From Tetraselmis striata (lineage: Eukaryota > Chlorophyta > Chlorodendrophyceae > Chlorodendrales > Chlorodendraceae), in assembly GCA_006384855.1 (NCBI GenBank), contig VCJN01001183.1, forward strand, positions 124,001 to 188,000: 64,000 bases of DNA, written 5' to 3'. A program made the translations under genes and the position numbers. The stretch's first letter is position 1. Each line of letters begins with the position of its first letter. Positions 31,480-42,719 of this stretch are shown in pieces. The notes beneath the pieces are model-generated. The model was not told the DNA's origin. It made no database searches and saw only the letters and a list, made by a program, of their open reading frames with translations.

Positions 31480-32290
31480 AAGTCGCGTTAGGTGGCGGAG
31501 CTGTCCCCCGGCGGGCAGCTCGTGTTTTCAGAGATGAGATGTCGTGACGTTGGGAACGGATTGGCCGGCATAGAAGGTATGGTAGCTCACGCCGGCCCGT
31601 AACGATGCCAATGGCGTCGGGGGCGAGGGTGACGACATGGCGGACGCTGCTGCAGCTGCACCAGCGACGGTCGCCGATGTTCCAAACCCGGAGTCGGATA
31701 GGGGTAGTTACGGTCACCACAAGACGTCGAGTACGCTAGGTGGTATAGAGTTGGCCACGGCGGGCAGCTGCTGGTTGTCGTGGTCTTTGTGACGACGACC
31801 TTGCAGAAGGAGGCGTCGGAGACGCTCGCCGGGACGCGAGCTGCGCAAACGCCTCCCACTGCGACCACATCAAACGTTGCTGCAACAAGATTACGGCGAG
31901 GGCAACGGGCCCTCTCAAAACACCGGCGCAGCATGAGCGGCGCCATCCCCGTAATGGGCCAATTACGCGGGTAGATCCTAAAAACCACGGCGTGTAACGA
32001 TTGTTCATGCCACGACGCCCTGCTGCGAGGACACGCGGACCGGGTTGAAGTGTCTTGCGGGGCAACAAGTGGCCATCCCGACGACACGGACGTCCTACTC
32101 CGTCCGCGCCGCTTTATTTGTTGCAGTAGGCGTGGTTGTCGTCGTTGACAACCGTGACGAGAAGCGGCCATGGTGCCGAGCGCGTCCACCTCACCTAATA
32201 ACTTCAAGACTTGACTACTTGCGAGAGTGTGCTTTACTGCGGGAGTCCATGAAGGCCCGTACTGCGAGTCGGCTTCAGGTGTTGAGCTTT
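31480..32290. other. GC-rich stretch with open frames on both strands, coding doubtful
   Basis: Frames of up to 206 aa (-) and 125 aa (+) overlap. A plus reading near 31630 gives MADAAAAAPATVADV, reminiscent of the start of the hAT remnant at 17450. No domain is recognised. A poly-C tract lies at 32294-32311. Confidence 0.3.
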
Positions 32291-32600
32291 AACCCCCCCC
32301 CCCCCCCCCCCACCACCACCAAAGTAACGGGGACCCCCATCTCCGATTCCTTATTACGCCTACCGATGATGGACATAACACTGGCATGCACAATGTGGGA
32401 TGTTAGACTACGTATATATTGACGCCTCCTTATCTGAACGGGCACTTCAAGGCTATGAAGCGTGGTGGAGTTACATCGTGGCACGGCTGCTCCTATTGTC
32501 TGATACATATAATATATAGTACATAGGGTGGGGACAAGGAAAAAGGTATGACTGTGAATGCGTTATGTGTTTGCATGCAGATAGCGTATTACTGCTCTAG

Positions 32601-32791
32601 ATGATGCCGATAGATCATACATGGGCGGCTTTGGGTGCATGCAAGTACTACCTCGGAGTCTGTCGTCCAGATGATGCCCCTTCCTTCGGCGGCTACACAG
32701 ACGGCGTGCACATGGTGGTGATGGGCGCAACGCACGGAAAGACTGCCGACGATGACTATGAACCCAACGTTGCCTATTGCGGGAATGCCCA
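32601..32791 (+). CDS. Orphan exon-like segment
   Basis: Open from 32601, preceded by CTCTAG and ended by a strong donor (CAC|GTAAGT at 32792). The peptide has PSFGGYTDGVHMVVMGATHG and DDDYEPNVAYCGNAH, with composition unlike the surrounding repeats. No family is recognised and no partner exon was found. Confidence 0.25.
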
Positions 32792-33057
32792 CGTAAGTTT
32801 CTTTTTTGGAAATAAACTTGGCAAACCCAGGAAATAGGCATGTATGGAAATAGACAGGTACTTTCTTAGAAATAGAATATGAGTGGAAATAAAACGGGTG
32901 CTATCCTGGGAACAAGTAGGTGGGAAATGAAATGTGACGATATTGGAGTTAATGTCCCGTTCCCGAAATATGTATTAAAAAGGTTGCATTCCTGGAGTTA
33001 TCCGTACCTATCTCCAGGATAACACCTTTTTGGTTCCCTTTAAGTTGATACGGTGCC

Positions 33058-33200
33058 TGTATCTTTCTGGGAATTAAGTACGGTCGCCTACCCAGGGCTT
33101 TCCGTGACTGGATATTGCTGCCTAAACGGCCGTCGTAGAGACGCTGCAAGGGTTTCACTGCGCATGCCAGTCCTGTCCCAGGGGCGGGGAAAAAAAGTAC
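33058..33200 (+). repeat. Terminal-repeat family T, copy T3
   Basis: TCGCCTACCCAGGGCTTTCCGTGACTGG, CTAAACGGCCGTCGTAGAGACGCTGCAAGGGTTTCACTG and CAGTCCTGTCCCAGGGGCGGGG, as in T1. A retroelement-like ORF follows 220 bp downstream. Confidence 0.75.
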
Positions 33201-33421
33201 TTGTAGTCACGGTACCTTGGTACTACCGCGGATACTGTACTATTAATATATGCCGTATGTACGTATAATGCTACGACCACCGCTGCATCGGATCCAGCAG
33301 CTGGTACTACGACCCGGCTACGAGCACTAGCGGAGGACTGCGCGTCACCACATCTCCTTTTACGGCCACTCATCCTCTTGGAGTTGGTACTGGTGAGGCC
33401 GCCTCTGCTGCCCAGCGATTA

Positions 33422-34201
33422 GTGCTTCCTATCGGTGGTACGAGTACTTCCAATAACGTTACTACGTGCGCTTTTGTAGCTCTGAAGATACCGTCGCCTG
33501 GCGATTTAGTGGCACACCCTCCGTCATCAGCAGCGACTGTTTCCCTGCCAGAATCGCTGCCAGGTTCTACTGCTCCGCCCTCGGGTACGGGTTCGGGTGC
33601 GACCTCCGATGATCAACCCACGACCATGGTTGTCCAACGCCACCTCAGCCGTGCGATTCGCTTGCGTGACTTCGTGGCCCTCGATCTTAGCTTCCAGCGT
33701 ACAAGTGCAGCGACCTCGCGACGTGATACCCTGCGCCTGTACAGCGCGTGCGGGCCGGGCTCCCTATCGCTTTTCCAGTCGGATCACGAGTCAGCCCGCA
33801 AGATTCCCCATGCTACTTATTCGGCCGCCGCTTCGCGGACACTGAGCCTTTACCCGCGCAGAGGTTCCGCGCTTGTCACTTGCCTTGGCCCCACGTGTGG
33901 TATTGATCCCTTATGGCTTCGCTCTACAGATGGCTCGAACCGGAGCGCTACGGATTTCATCGTGGATCATTTACCCATATGCCCCGTAGCGAACTACAAG
34001 CACCGCATGCATACCGCTTTGAAGAATCTGTGGGCATCTGTGGCAACTGATGCGGGGGCGGTGCTTGACCGGGACCGTTCGGGAGCCGGCGACTTGACCC
34101 TTGAGACGAGTGCGCGTGGTCAGTCGCTTGTCTCAATGTTTGGACTTGTGCAGACGGGTACCGTCGAATTAAAAGTTTATTACGCGACCCATTTCCCGTA
34201 A
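33422..34201 (+). mobile_element. Retroelement ORF, C-terminal region
   Basis: A 259-aa intact frame. The Ser/Thr-rich first half gives way to SACGPGSLSL, DFIVDHLPICP, KHRMHTALKNLW, TDAGAVLDRD and LKVYYATHFP. This order (C..DH..CP..H..AL..L..AG..D..V..H) is the familiar zinc-knuckle plus nuclease-like tail after RT in algal retroelements, though heavily changed. It follows terminal repeat T3, so the two may belong to one element. Confidence 0.45.
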
Positions 34202-34559
34202 AGGCGGTAGTTATGGACGAATTACGACCCTGGAGCACTACGTCTGTGTCAAATGAGGACACATGTGTCCTCATATATACGCTTAATGCGGTCGCTATAC
34301 GGGATATGGCTCAGGGCTTAACAAAATTACGCGGATACTACGCTATGGATACGCAGCGAGCCGGGTCCTCGCGCTAATGCTACGTACGATCTATGCTATA
34401 TATAATAGTGGAACGAGAGACGTCTAGAAGCGGCGCCGGACTGTGTTTTGAAAGCATAAGCTGCACCTACCTGACGCATACTAGCACACCCGCCAGAGAG
34501 TACCGTAGCTGCTCGCCCCCAGCACCCTCCATCATGACCAAGCACACCAAGCTACATCC

Positions 34560-34975
34560 ATGATCCACCCCCGTGGGCAAAGTTGTGAGGCCTCAAGGCA
34601 TGACCATATCACTCGGCGGGTGCCCTGTGCGGCACGGGCCGCATCTTTGAGGACGTGCGGCAGGCACTATTTCACGGTCAAGCGACCAACTGCCATATCG
34701 GCGTTCACAAAGAGCAACCCCAAGGCGGGGGCGCTTGCGGCTATGCTTTTGCGGACATACTCGACATCTGCTTTGAGCGGAACCAGTACGACAAAGGCGG
34801 GAAAGAGAACCTGCGTGCTGCAGGTTTTCAAATGTCCTATGAGGGTGTCGTCTCGATGTATTGTACCTCGTGCGTACCCGACGCGTTGCTTGCGTGTCCA
34901 GATCTTGAACCCAGCACCCGCGGCGGCGCCCCCTCCCCCCCCCCCCACCCCCAAGCGAGTGATCTGACATGGGCA
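34560..34975 (+). other. Exon-like sequence of unknown nature
   Basis: Two overlapping plus frames and one minus frame are open. One plus frame reads CGYAFADILDICFERNQYD and GFQMSYEGVVSMYCTSC. A poly-C tract follows at 34933-34947, and the retroelement 3-prime motif CCTTTCTGTAATTCACACC at 34980-34998. The stretch may be the inside of another truncated copy of that element. Confidence 0.25.
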
Positions 34976-35805
34976 CTACTGGCCTTTCTGTAATTCACAC
35001 CAGTTGCTGTCGTGATATAATAAATAACGCGCGCGGCGGCGGCGGCGCCGCTGTGCTGCGCGCTTTGGTACAGTCGCTAGTAGTCGCTGTTATATGTACC
35101 TGTAGTCTTTTTCCCGCCGCCGCCGCATCGATGATTACGACAGGCTAATACTGGTATAGCGACTCGTACGGTACCTGTACCGGTACCGGTAGTCGCCGGC
35201 ATGCGCAGGCGGTCGCCATCATTCGATGCAGCAGTTGCTTTAGTTGGAACAGTTCTCCGGCGCCTGATAGGATACTCCCGGCCAGTACCCATCTGCGAGC
35301 CATTACCTTCACTGCGACAGGGGGCTTCGACGCTGGACCCTGGTGAGTTTCTGGCGTTCTCGAGGCAAGCAAGGCTGTGGCGCGGACTACCGACAGGCGC
35401 CGTTTGGGAATACTCGTATGCTGTGAGTAGAAGTGTCTACGACGCCCCGCTGCCATATCTCAACGACATTTGCCCCGCGTCCCGACGCCGGCTGTGCCTC
35501 GAAAGGCCCCGCCAGAGCCACAATTAGCCGACTGGTGCATGCAGAAAGCCCGTAAACCGTATAGCCCTGCGTCTTTATAGCTAAGCGGGGGCTCGTCAAG
35601 AATTCTGGAGCGGGCGTAGGGACTTCCTCAGCCACCCGCGCATTCTGCGACGGTTTACCGGCTCGTCGGTCGCGCGACAAGTGGCATCATCTGGGGCCGC
35701 GCTATCGACGCGAGGATCTTCCGTTGCTGCTCGGCTTCAGCAGAATTCGACATAAACTCAGCTGTTCTAAGCCCATTTTCACCGAATATCCCCTCCCAAT
35801 TCTCT

Positions 35806-36942
35806 TTGGCGTCCTTTTGGCTGCGGAGGGTCTCCACCGCGTCGTCGAAGATGACCGTGACGTCGCTGCTTAACTCGCATCTGGGCAGCCACTTCGCCGG
35901 CGGGCAGTGCCATGTGCTGCCGCCTATCGCGCAGTCGCCAGTTGGCTCGGCGCGCTACGCTCCTCCTACAGCCTCTACAGAGGCGCAGAAAAATTCACAC
36001 CTTCAACGGCACGCCCGGCAGCTAAGCGCGCAAAACTCGACCCTTAAGCAGGCCGTCCGCCGGCACTTGTCGTTGGCCGAGACGGCTGAGGAGCAGGCGC
36101 GCTGTCTGAGCGAAGAGTTGTCGCGCGCAAACGATGAGCTCGCCCGGGTTCGCGCCGAGGTTAGAACGCTAAAACTGGCGCATGGTGACGAGGTCAGCCA
36201 ACTGCAGCACCAGCTGGCGGAGTTGCGGAGCAATAATTTGGCGCTCCATGCCAAGCTGGACATGGCTGGCCTTGCCAAGCGAAAGGTGGAACTCGAGAAT
36301 AAGCGCACCGTTGAGGCCATCGTGTCTCGACATGACAAAGAATCTAGCAGCCGGACGGCCAGGCACAAGCAAGAAATCGCAGAGCTCAAGGAACAGGTAT
36401 CCCGTCCCAGCGTCCATTATATCCCTGACATACTATACTGCCTGGTAGAGACACCGAGTTACCCTTTCTGTTATTCTTCCTCAAAACGTCCATGGTCCGA
36501 AGTGCAACTGACTAGCTGTTTTATTCCTGCGCAGCTCGAGATGGTGGTACTCAAGGCCGCGATCGATCTGAACAAGCAGTACCGCGAGCTGTACATCAGC
36601 AACTTTAAGCAGACCAAGAAGAACGCTGTCCGGCCACGACGGAGGACTGATGGAGACGCCCCAGTGCCGCTGCTGATGGAGGTACATAAACTCTGCCGGG
36701 ATAGAAATGCGGAGGAGACCACGCCGCCAGGGGTGCGCTCTTCCCGGGAGATCCACACAGACTGCTGGAACCTCAAGGACAAGGCACCTACGTACTTGCA
36801 AGGCAGCATCACGTGCCGCCGAGGCAAACTGGGAGAGCGAGAGGCAGATCAAGCTAAGCAAGTACGACAGTCACATGGCCGTCCTGCATGGGAACCACCA
36901 CCTTCTTCAAGAAGTGGAAGTGCCACAGAGCTCGAAGCCTGA
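35806..36942 (+). CDS. Coiled-coil protein of unknown function
   Basis: The frame starts at 35806 or at Met 35851 (MTVTSLLNSHLGSHF). A long heptad-rich region covers about residues 60-200 (LSLAETAEEQARCLSEEL, LQHQLAELRSNNLALHAKL, RHKQEIAELKEQ). A 138-bp intron (36397-36534, GTATCC...GCGCAG) is a multiple of three and stop-free, so the frame stays open if it is retained; the spliced product restores the coil (ELKEQ|LEMVVLKAAIDLNKQYREL). A further donor (GAG|GTACAT) at 36682 suggests the real 3-prime exons differ from the tail to 36942. Such proteins are common in centrosome and flagellar structures, but nothing here fixes that role. Confidence 0.55.
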   Translation: MASFWLRRVSTASSKMTVTSLLNSHLGSHFAGGQCHVLPPIAQSPVGSARYAPPTASTEAQKNSHLQRHARQLSAQNSTLKQAVRRHLSLAETAEEQARCLSEELSRANDELARVRAEVRTLKLAHGDEVSQLQHQLAELRSNNLALHAKLDMAGLAKRKVELENKRTVEAIVSRHDKESSSRTARHKQEIAELKEQVSRPSVHYIPDILYCLVETPSYPFCYSSSKRPWSEVQLTSCFIPAQLEMVVLKAAIDLNKQYRELYISNFKQTKKNAVRPRRRTDGDAPVPLLMEVHKLCRDRNAEETTPPGVRSSREIHTDCWNLKDKAPTYLQGSITCRRGKLGEREADQAKQVRQSHGRPAWEPPPSSRSGSATELEA

Positions 36943-37308
36943 CAAGCGCCTTGTCCACATCAGTGCCAGAGGTGTATCTCCCGGATTATTCATAAAGAAA
37001 CCCTTGAAGGCCAGTTCGGGCAATGCTTGTTAATTGCTTCAGATCCATGAGATGTATAGCGGAGCGATGTCGGTCTCTCCTGCAGCGCTTTAATGTACAC
37101 AAGGCGCAGGGGCTGAAAGCTGCCAGGGCGGTGTGCTGGTGATGGAATGTGATGATTTTGTCTTGGCTATGAAGCGCAATCGCAGCATGACCCTGAGCAT
37201 TTGACCTAGCACACAACGCTATGGTGGCATTTGCTGCCGAGCCAAAACCCCAAGATGCGGCCACGTTGACGGCTTCTCCAGCAAAAGTCAGCAAAGCAAA
37301 ATGAATTC

Positions 37309-37313
37309 TTACA
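37309..37313 (-). terminator. Possible poly(A) signal TGTAA of the RING gene
   Basis: TGTAA on the coding strand, about 170 nt after the stop codon. Confidence 0.35.
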
Positions 37314-37483
37314 CTCCTCGCCCGCAAACACACAATCCCGGATTCCGCTGAGATGATTGCAGGCAGACTCTATCACGGTATCACCTCACATTGGGGCAGA
37401 GACTTGTGTCATACGTCTACTACTCTCATTGTCTGTTGCTCTGTCTCAGCTGATGGGTATGGTGGGGCACGGATCTGCGAGGT

Positions 37484-38420
37484 TCACTCTGTTTGATCCA
37501 CGGTGACCTCATGGTGGCACATGGGGCAGGCCTGTTGCGCAGGCAGGAAAGACTGTCAAAGCTGGTCACAAAACCTGCAGCATCATCCGAGGGCAGGGCA
37601 CGCACGGATGGCACCCCCACCTTATTTATTTTCAGCCACTGCGTAACACATTCGGGGTGATAAAAGTGTGTGCATGGCAACACGGTGAGCTCATCGCCGT
37701 CCTCAAACTCCATGCGGCACACTGCACACCTGGCGGGCCATACCCGATGCGGTGTCAGCATGTCACGCATGCATAGATCACAGAAGGGAGCGGGGGGAGC
37801 CGGGCTCGTACTGCTCAGCTTCAGTGTCGCAGCTGCCTGAGTAGTGCCCTGTCTTGAGGGTCCTCAGTGCTTCATCGGTAGCACCCCGGCTCACATGCCC
37901 GGCCACCTCCCCCAAGGCAAGCAGGCCCTGCAGTACAAGACCATATGAACCACTGTGCATCTGTAGAGCTGATTGATCACATGTTGGTCTCACATATATC
38001 GCCACGTTGTCGGTACGAGCACCATACTGAGCATTGCCCCTCTGAACCAACAGGCGGCAGTATGGGCCAAGGGGTGGGGGCAACCTCGTAGGACATCTGG
38101 TCCACGTCTGTGATGTGAGCAGCATCTGAGGGCGAATCTTCATCATTGCCCTCGTGCTCCATACCAGGAATGGCTGCAACAACAGCACACGCGACATGCC
38201 GGCGTCAGCGAATCACAGCAGCAGGTGAAGGGCAGGGTTCGACATACACTCCTTGAAGCTCAAGGCACACGGGGCGCATGCGAGGGATGCCCCCACCAAA
38301 CTGTGTGCCTGCCATGGCCATCAGGCGCTGGTTGAACATGTGCTCCTCCTCATACTGCAGCCGCCATGCCATAGCTTCGTCGCTGGTATCATCCTCACTG
38401 AAGGGCGAAGCATCGCCTGC
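37484..38420 (-). CDS. BIG BROTHER-related RING-H2 E3 ubiquitin ligase (5-prime end not located)
   Basis: Exons 38420-38297, 38173-38085, 37927-37812, 37729-37621 and 37531-37484 join in phase. The first carries [20 protein letters not shown], matching the helical repeat of plant BBR proteins. Next come [17 protein letters not shown] and [14 protein letters not shown], the conserved acidic-to-YEELLALGE region. The RING-H2 is CAVC, then [12 protein letters not shown], then WLKINK|ACPMC, split by an intron between the third and fourth Cys pairs. The family transfers ubiquitin and limits organ growth in plants; the role in an alga is unknown. The initiating exon must lie upstream beyond a poly-C/CA tract at 38465-38512. 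Confidence 0.85.
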
Positions 38421-38464
38421 CTGCGGCCTGGGCGCATGGCAAAGCTTTACTGTGAGCCGGGATT

Positions 38465-38512
38465 ACCCCCCCCCCCCCCCCCCCCCACAACACACACACA
38501 CACACACACACA
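38465..38512. repeat. Poly-C followed by (CA)n
   Basis: About 22 C and then a CA tract, in the presumed first intron or promoter region of the RING ligase gene. Confidence 0.9.
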
Positions 38513-38688
38513 CCCGGATTGCTTATCTCGGAGATCTCAACCCTGGTGGTGGCCCCAGCCTCTCGAAGCTGGACATGTACGTTATGTCGCTGCTGGTAAT
38601 TAAGCGCCGTAATTAAGACTGGGATTTGGCCCGCCCTTGTCGGCCGGTCAACTGCGGGTCAACTGCCTCGCGTTGAACGACGGCGCCG

Positions 38689-39452
38689 CTACGGCTTGTC
38701 TGGGCGGGCTAGGCTCGGCGTGCTCACCCTCGGGCGTCGATCGCGGAGGATGCGCCGCCGCCTGCGAGTAGAAAATGAGCCTGCTCCTGCTCCTGCATCA
38801 TCAGTGCCAGCGCGAGGTCCGAGGCCTGCAACCAATTCCGGGGCGCGCTCAGACAGGGCGCTGATTTTCCTTCTACTGCAGCGCCACGTGCAATCCAGTC
38901 TTTGGACTCGGAAGGAGGCGAGTCGTACAAAGGGGTCGGCCTCCGCCGTGGAGCTGTCCGCTTCCATCCCGGCATCCGTGCCGTGAGACGCTCCCTCCGT
39001 GGCAGCTGTGCCCCCCCGCGGTGCGGCTGCTTCGGATGGGGGTGGAGTGGCCTCCGTGTCGGCTGCGAACACAATGCGCCGCTTGGACGCCTCGATACCA
39101 GCCGCGCCAGGGCTTGCGGCCTCAGCGACTCTCGGCGCCTCCGACGTTGTCATCGCGCCAGACAGAGGTTGAGATCTCTGGTACCGTCAGGGGCGAGGGT
39201 TTGACAGCGTGAGTGATAACAATTGACGCCAGACGGCAATTCTGGGCGGTTCCGTGGTGGCAATTCTGTGGCGGTTGAGAGGCAAGTGAGAACTTCACCG
39301 TGGAAGGCGGCCGCGGCGGACGAGAGTCTCGGAATAACACGAACACGAAACCAGGTACAGGTAGCCGCTACGAGTACTGAAACTGAAGTAACTGTAGCAA
39401 CTGTAGCAAGCCCGACAATAACGCCACGCCAGTTGGCCGCAAGCTTTCCCAC
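38689..39452 (-). CDS. Hypothetical membrane-anchored protein, two-frame model
   Basis: The first frame (39452-39150) has a hydrophobic helix (GVIVGLATVATVTSVSVLVA) near the N-terminus. A second frame (39153-38689) is acidic and Ala-rich, then basic (STRRRRRILRDRRPR). They overlap by a few bases, so an intron or a frameshift must join them. A splice pair could exist around 39240-39170 but is not compelling. No family recognised. Confidence 0.3.
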
Positions 39453-39759
39453 TGACCACAGCAGACCACCGACGTCGCGGGGGTTAGGGTGCAGGGCTAA
39501 TTAGACTGAGGTTGCAACTCACGATAGTCGCCGCACCTAGTAAGTCGCTACTGGCAGCCGACGGGGGTGCGGGTGGCTGCTGGCGGAAGGTGCTGGCCGC
39601 GCGTCGTTCAGTTGGCGGAATCCAACTATTTATTGGCGGGGTTTCAATCAAACATGCAATCGAGTCTGTGTTGCCAAAAAGAGTGCGCAGCCTGTTTTAC
39701 ACAGAAAAGCGCCAGTTGATACGACTAGGAAGAACATAGTGTATTATTGTATCATGGCT

Positions 39760-41047
39760 TTCACAAATGCGCACTACAAACAGAACTAACAGCAACTTTG
39801 ATTGGTTGCCAGCAAAAGAGAGACATAAGCCTGAAACAAGGTCGAGCAGGAGGCCAGGGAGCCAAGAACCAAGGGGGAGCCAAGGGAACCACGAAGTCGC
39901 CAAGCTGCCAGGAACCAAAGGGACCACCGCCCCGGGGTAGGGTATGAACCGGCGCGAGGACGCTTGAAGCCAATGACCCGGGTCATAGCAACACATGCCG
40001 ACGAGCGACGCGACGCAGGTGCAGGAGCACCATCACGTGCCGCGCACGCGGCCGCGACCCCGCCAAGAACGTTGTCTGCATGTGCCATGTTGATGAGCAA
40101 GGAGAAACGGCGGCGCCACGCACACAAGAGCTCGTCGATTTTTTGGCCAGTGTGTGTGTGGCTAGGTTTCGCGAGCTCCACCAAGCAAGAAAGCCTCGGC
40201 GTGCGGGGCCAGCGAGCCAAACTCGGAAACGGCGAAAGGAACAAAGCGAAGCATACCGGCAGCGTTTCGGACACCCTCGTCATGCTTCTGGATTTTGCGG
40301 CGCTCTGCGGCGCGCAACGCAGTCGTTGGATCCGAGCTTGACACGCCGAGGGATAGGGGCAATGGTGGTATCGACACCGTGTTCCCGCGGATACGACCAT
40401 ACCCGGAAAGCCCAACATCGGCCGGCCGGCCATCGCTGCCCTTCGGAAGAGAAACAAGCACCGACGGGTCCGTGAGGATCTTGACACCCACGCCCAGCGC
40501 GGACTTTACGTCGTGGCAAACTCGGAAAGGCCATGTGCCGCCCACTCGTGTGCGGCGTGATTGGAGTCGCCCCCAGAGCAACGTGCCACGTGATCAACGT
40601 ACGCGGCCGCCCAAGTTGAAGGAGTGAAATCCACGCCAGCATCCTCAAAACGGGCCAGCATACCTTGTACCGAGCAGGAGCAAAAAGCACAAGGGCATGG
40701 CTCGCCAAGGGAGAGGACAGGAGCCGCCGGAAGGCCAAATGGGCGGCAAGCGGCAACGCGGAACATGGAATCGTAGTACTCAGGGGAACACTCACGGACT
40801 TCACCAAGGCGACCCTCACTTGGAGGATCAGTCACCGGGAACGCTGTCGCATCAGGGCGAAAGAGGCGGCCCCGGAAGCGGTTACTGTCAGGGCCGCTTG
40901 TAGGCATACGCCTAGCAAGCTTTGCGAAGCGGACCGTGTGGATGCGGCAGTGGCTCAGGGGTTTCATGGACTTTCCGTATGGAGTGCAAGGGGAAGTCCG
41001 AGTAATGCGGGATAGCTTGGAGGTCGGCTGCCGAGCGCATCGCAGAC
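39760..41047 (-). mobile_element. Degenerate reverse-transcriptase element, copy 2
   Basis: Parallel to 8459-9832 over about 1.3 kb. Minus-strand pieces include CRPFGLPAAP near 40760, MLARFEDAGVDFTPSTWAAA then YVDHVARCSGGDS near 40600, LPKGSDGRPADV, GYGRIRG/FPGMVVSAGT, and LRFVPFAVSEFGSLAPH near 40210. The catalytic box reads YVDH where RTs have YxDD. Frames are broken, so it is inactive. Its left flank shares sequence with 30265-30350. Confidence 0.6.
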
Positions 41048-41059
41048 GTAACTACACGA

Positions 41060-41165
41060 TGTTCCGCATTATGGTAAAGAGATGGCATGCCCAAAGAACA
41101 AGTCAATTTGAGCAGTGGGTTGCGGCAGGCTAGCACGATGTAATCAATTTTAATTTCAATTTGAG
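41060..41165 (-). repeat. AATTGAAATTGA family, fourth copy (minus strand)
   Basis: CACGATGTAATCAATTTTAATTTCAATTTG is the reverse complement of the family start. CCCAAAGAACAAG fits its body. It abuts RT element copy 2. Confidence 0.5.
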
Positions 41166-41169
41166 GCCT

Positions 41170-42715
41170 CAGTATCGACGCCATCGTCATCAAACTCCAC
41201 ACCTCTGGCGCGGCGGCCACCGTCATCGTGCCTCACTAGCCGGACATAAGTTTGCACCACTGGACCTCGGAGATGGCATCCGAGGTAGTTGTCTCCCCGC
41301 CCTCTCGGACCACTTCGCAACCAGCCGCCTCGGCCGCGCCGCATGATCTCGCGGGGCCGTCGGTCCTCCCGTGGCCCGTGGCCCGTGGTCGCCTTCTGGC
41401 TCCCACTTCTGGCCCGGTGCCCGGCCCCATCTTCGTGACCACCCGTTATCTGCCCCTCGGGCCGGCTGGCGCCCTCCTGCGTCGTGCCCCAATATCGAGC
41501 TCGGCAAATCGCACAGCCCCCTGCCTTTTGAAGTTAATGCTTAGATAGAGTACCAGTAGTTGGGGTTTCCTTTCGCATGTCGCGCACCACGTGTGCGCGC
41601 CCGTCTGCGACACGCAACTCCACTTGCTGGCGTGAACGCGGCGCGCAGCTACACACCTCACAAGGACGGCGGCGGACCTCTGTGCCGCGGGCCCGCTACG
41701 AGACTGAACCAAGCCTGCGCGCGCGTTGAAAACTGCCGCGACAACGGGCGCAATCGACTATGGCGCGTCGATGTGAGTCGACCACACACGAGGTAGCATT
41801 ATATAAAAACTAGCGGGACTGTCTGCGGTCCTTATCTTCCCTCTTCCCCCCACCTTCCATCGTCTACAGGTACCGTGTGGCGGGCCGCGTCCCACTCTCC
41901 ACTTCGTGCTTTCTGCTGTTCTTGCGCGTTTTCCTGACATGCTCCTGCCCCCAGAAAAAAACTGTAAACTGAGCCAAGTCGCCTTTTCGGCAAATCACCC
42001 AGTAGTATATAATGCTGAGCACAACAGTCTGAAACTGTCCGTGCATCTGCGCGCCACAACCATGACGGTAGCATTGGTAGCCCCGTGCTGTTACCGATGC
42101 CGGGGAAGGTACAGTTGTAAGAAAGCCCCGCCTGGCAGACCGCCGAAGCTTGATGAAATGGACATCGTAGTAGGAGTATACATAATAAAATCGAAACGAG
42201 GATAGCTATCCCAGTGCCTCAGCAGCCAGAGATTTCCCAATTATGCTGCCCACTGTCCATGATTAGACGTAATACCACCAGGCGTAGCATCTTGATAAGA
42301 GATGTGTAACACTGACTGACTGACTGCTTTGATGAGCACATGGGCTATTTTTCATAATTTGTGAACCATGTTCATGCGCTTGTATACAAAGAGGAGAGCA
42401 TTTCAGTTGGTCATCGCCACTTGACAAGCACAAACACCGCGCGTGTCTCCAATTTCAATCAAGATATCAACAGCACACGGAGGCCATCTGCTGATGTGGT
42501 GGGGCTCATTTTGGAGATGATACATCGCGTCCCGCAATCACAACATCGCCTGAGTGGTTGGATCTTGCATCGTCCACCACATCTTGCCAATCATCTATAG
42601 TGAGGACATAAGCCAATATGTTGCCAACCAGTATCCGGGCACAGCCCACTGCTTTCTGACCTTTGTTGACTCGGCCATTGAACAATGTCACTGCTGAATA
42701 TGTAGCCATCCTGCC
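41170..42715. other. Intergenic stretch, no firm gene
   Basis: A Pro/Ala-rich plus frame (41252-41548) and several short ones are open, without splice support or domain similarity. The right end probably contains the 3-prime untranslated region of the methyltransferase gene. Confidence 0.35.
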
Positions 42716-42719
42716 GCTG

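Noticed and set aside
31587..32207. 206-aa minus ORF
   Set aside because: Low-complexity Arg/Pro/His composition typical of GC-rich shadow frames; overlapping plus frames equally open.
41252..41548. 98-aa Pro/Ala-rich plus ORF
   Set aside because: No domain or splice context; could be the start of a retroelement ORF but nothing follows in frame.
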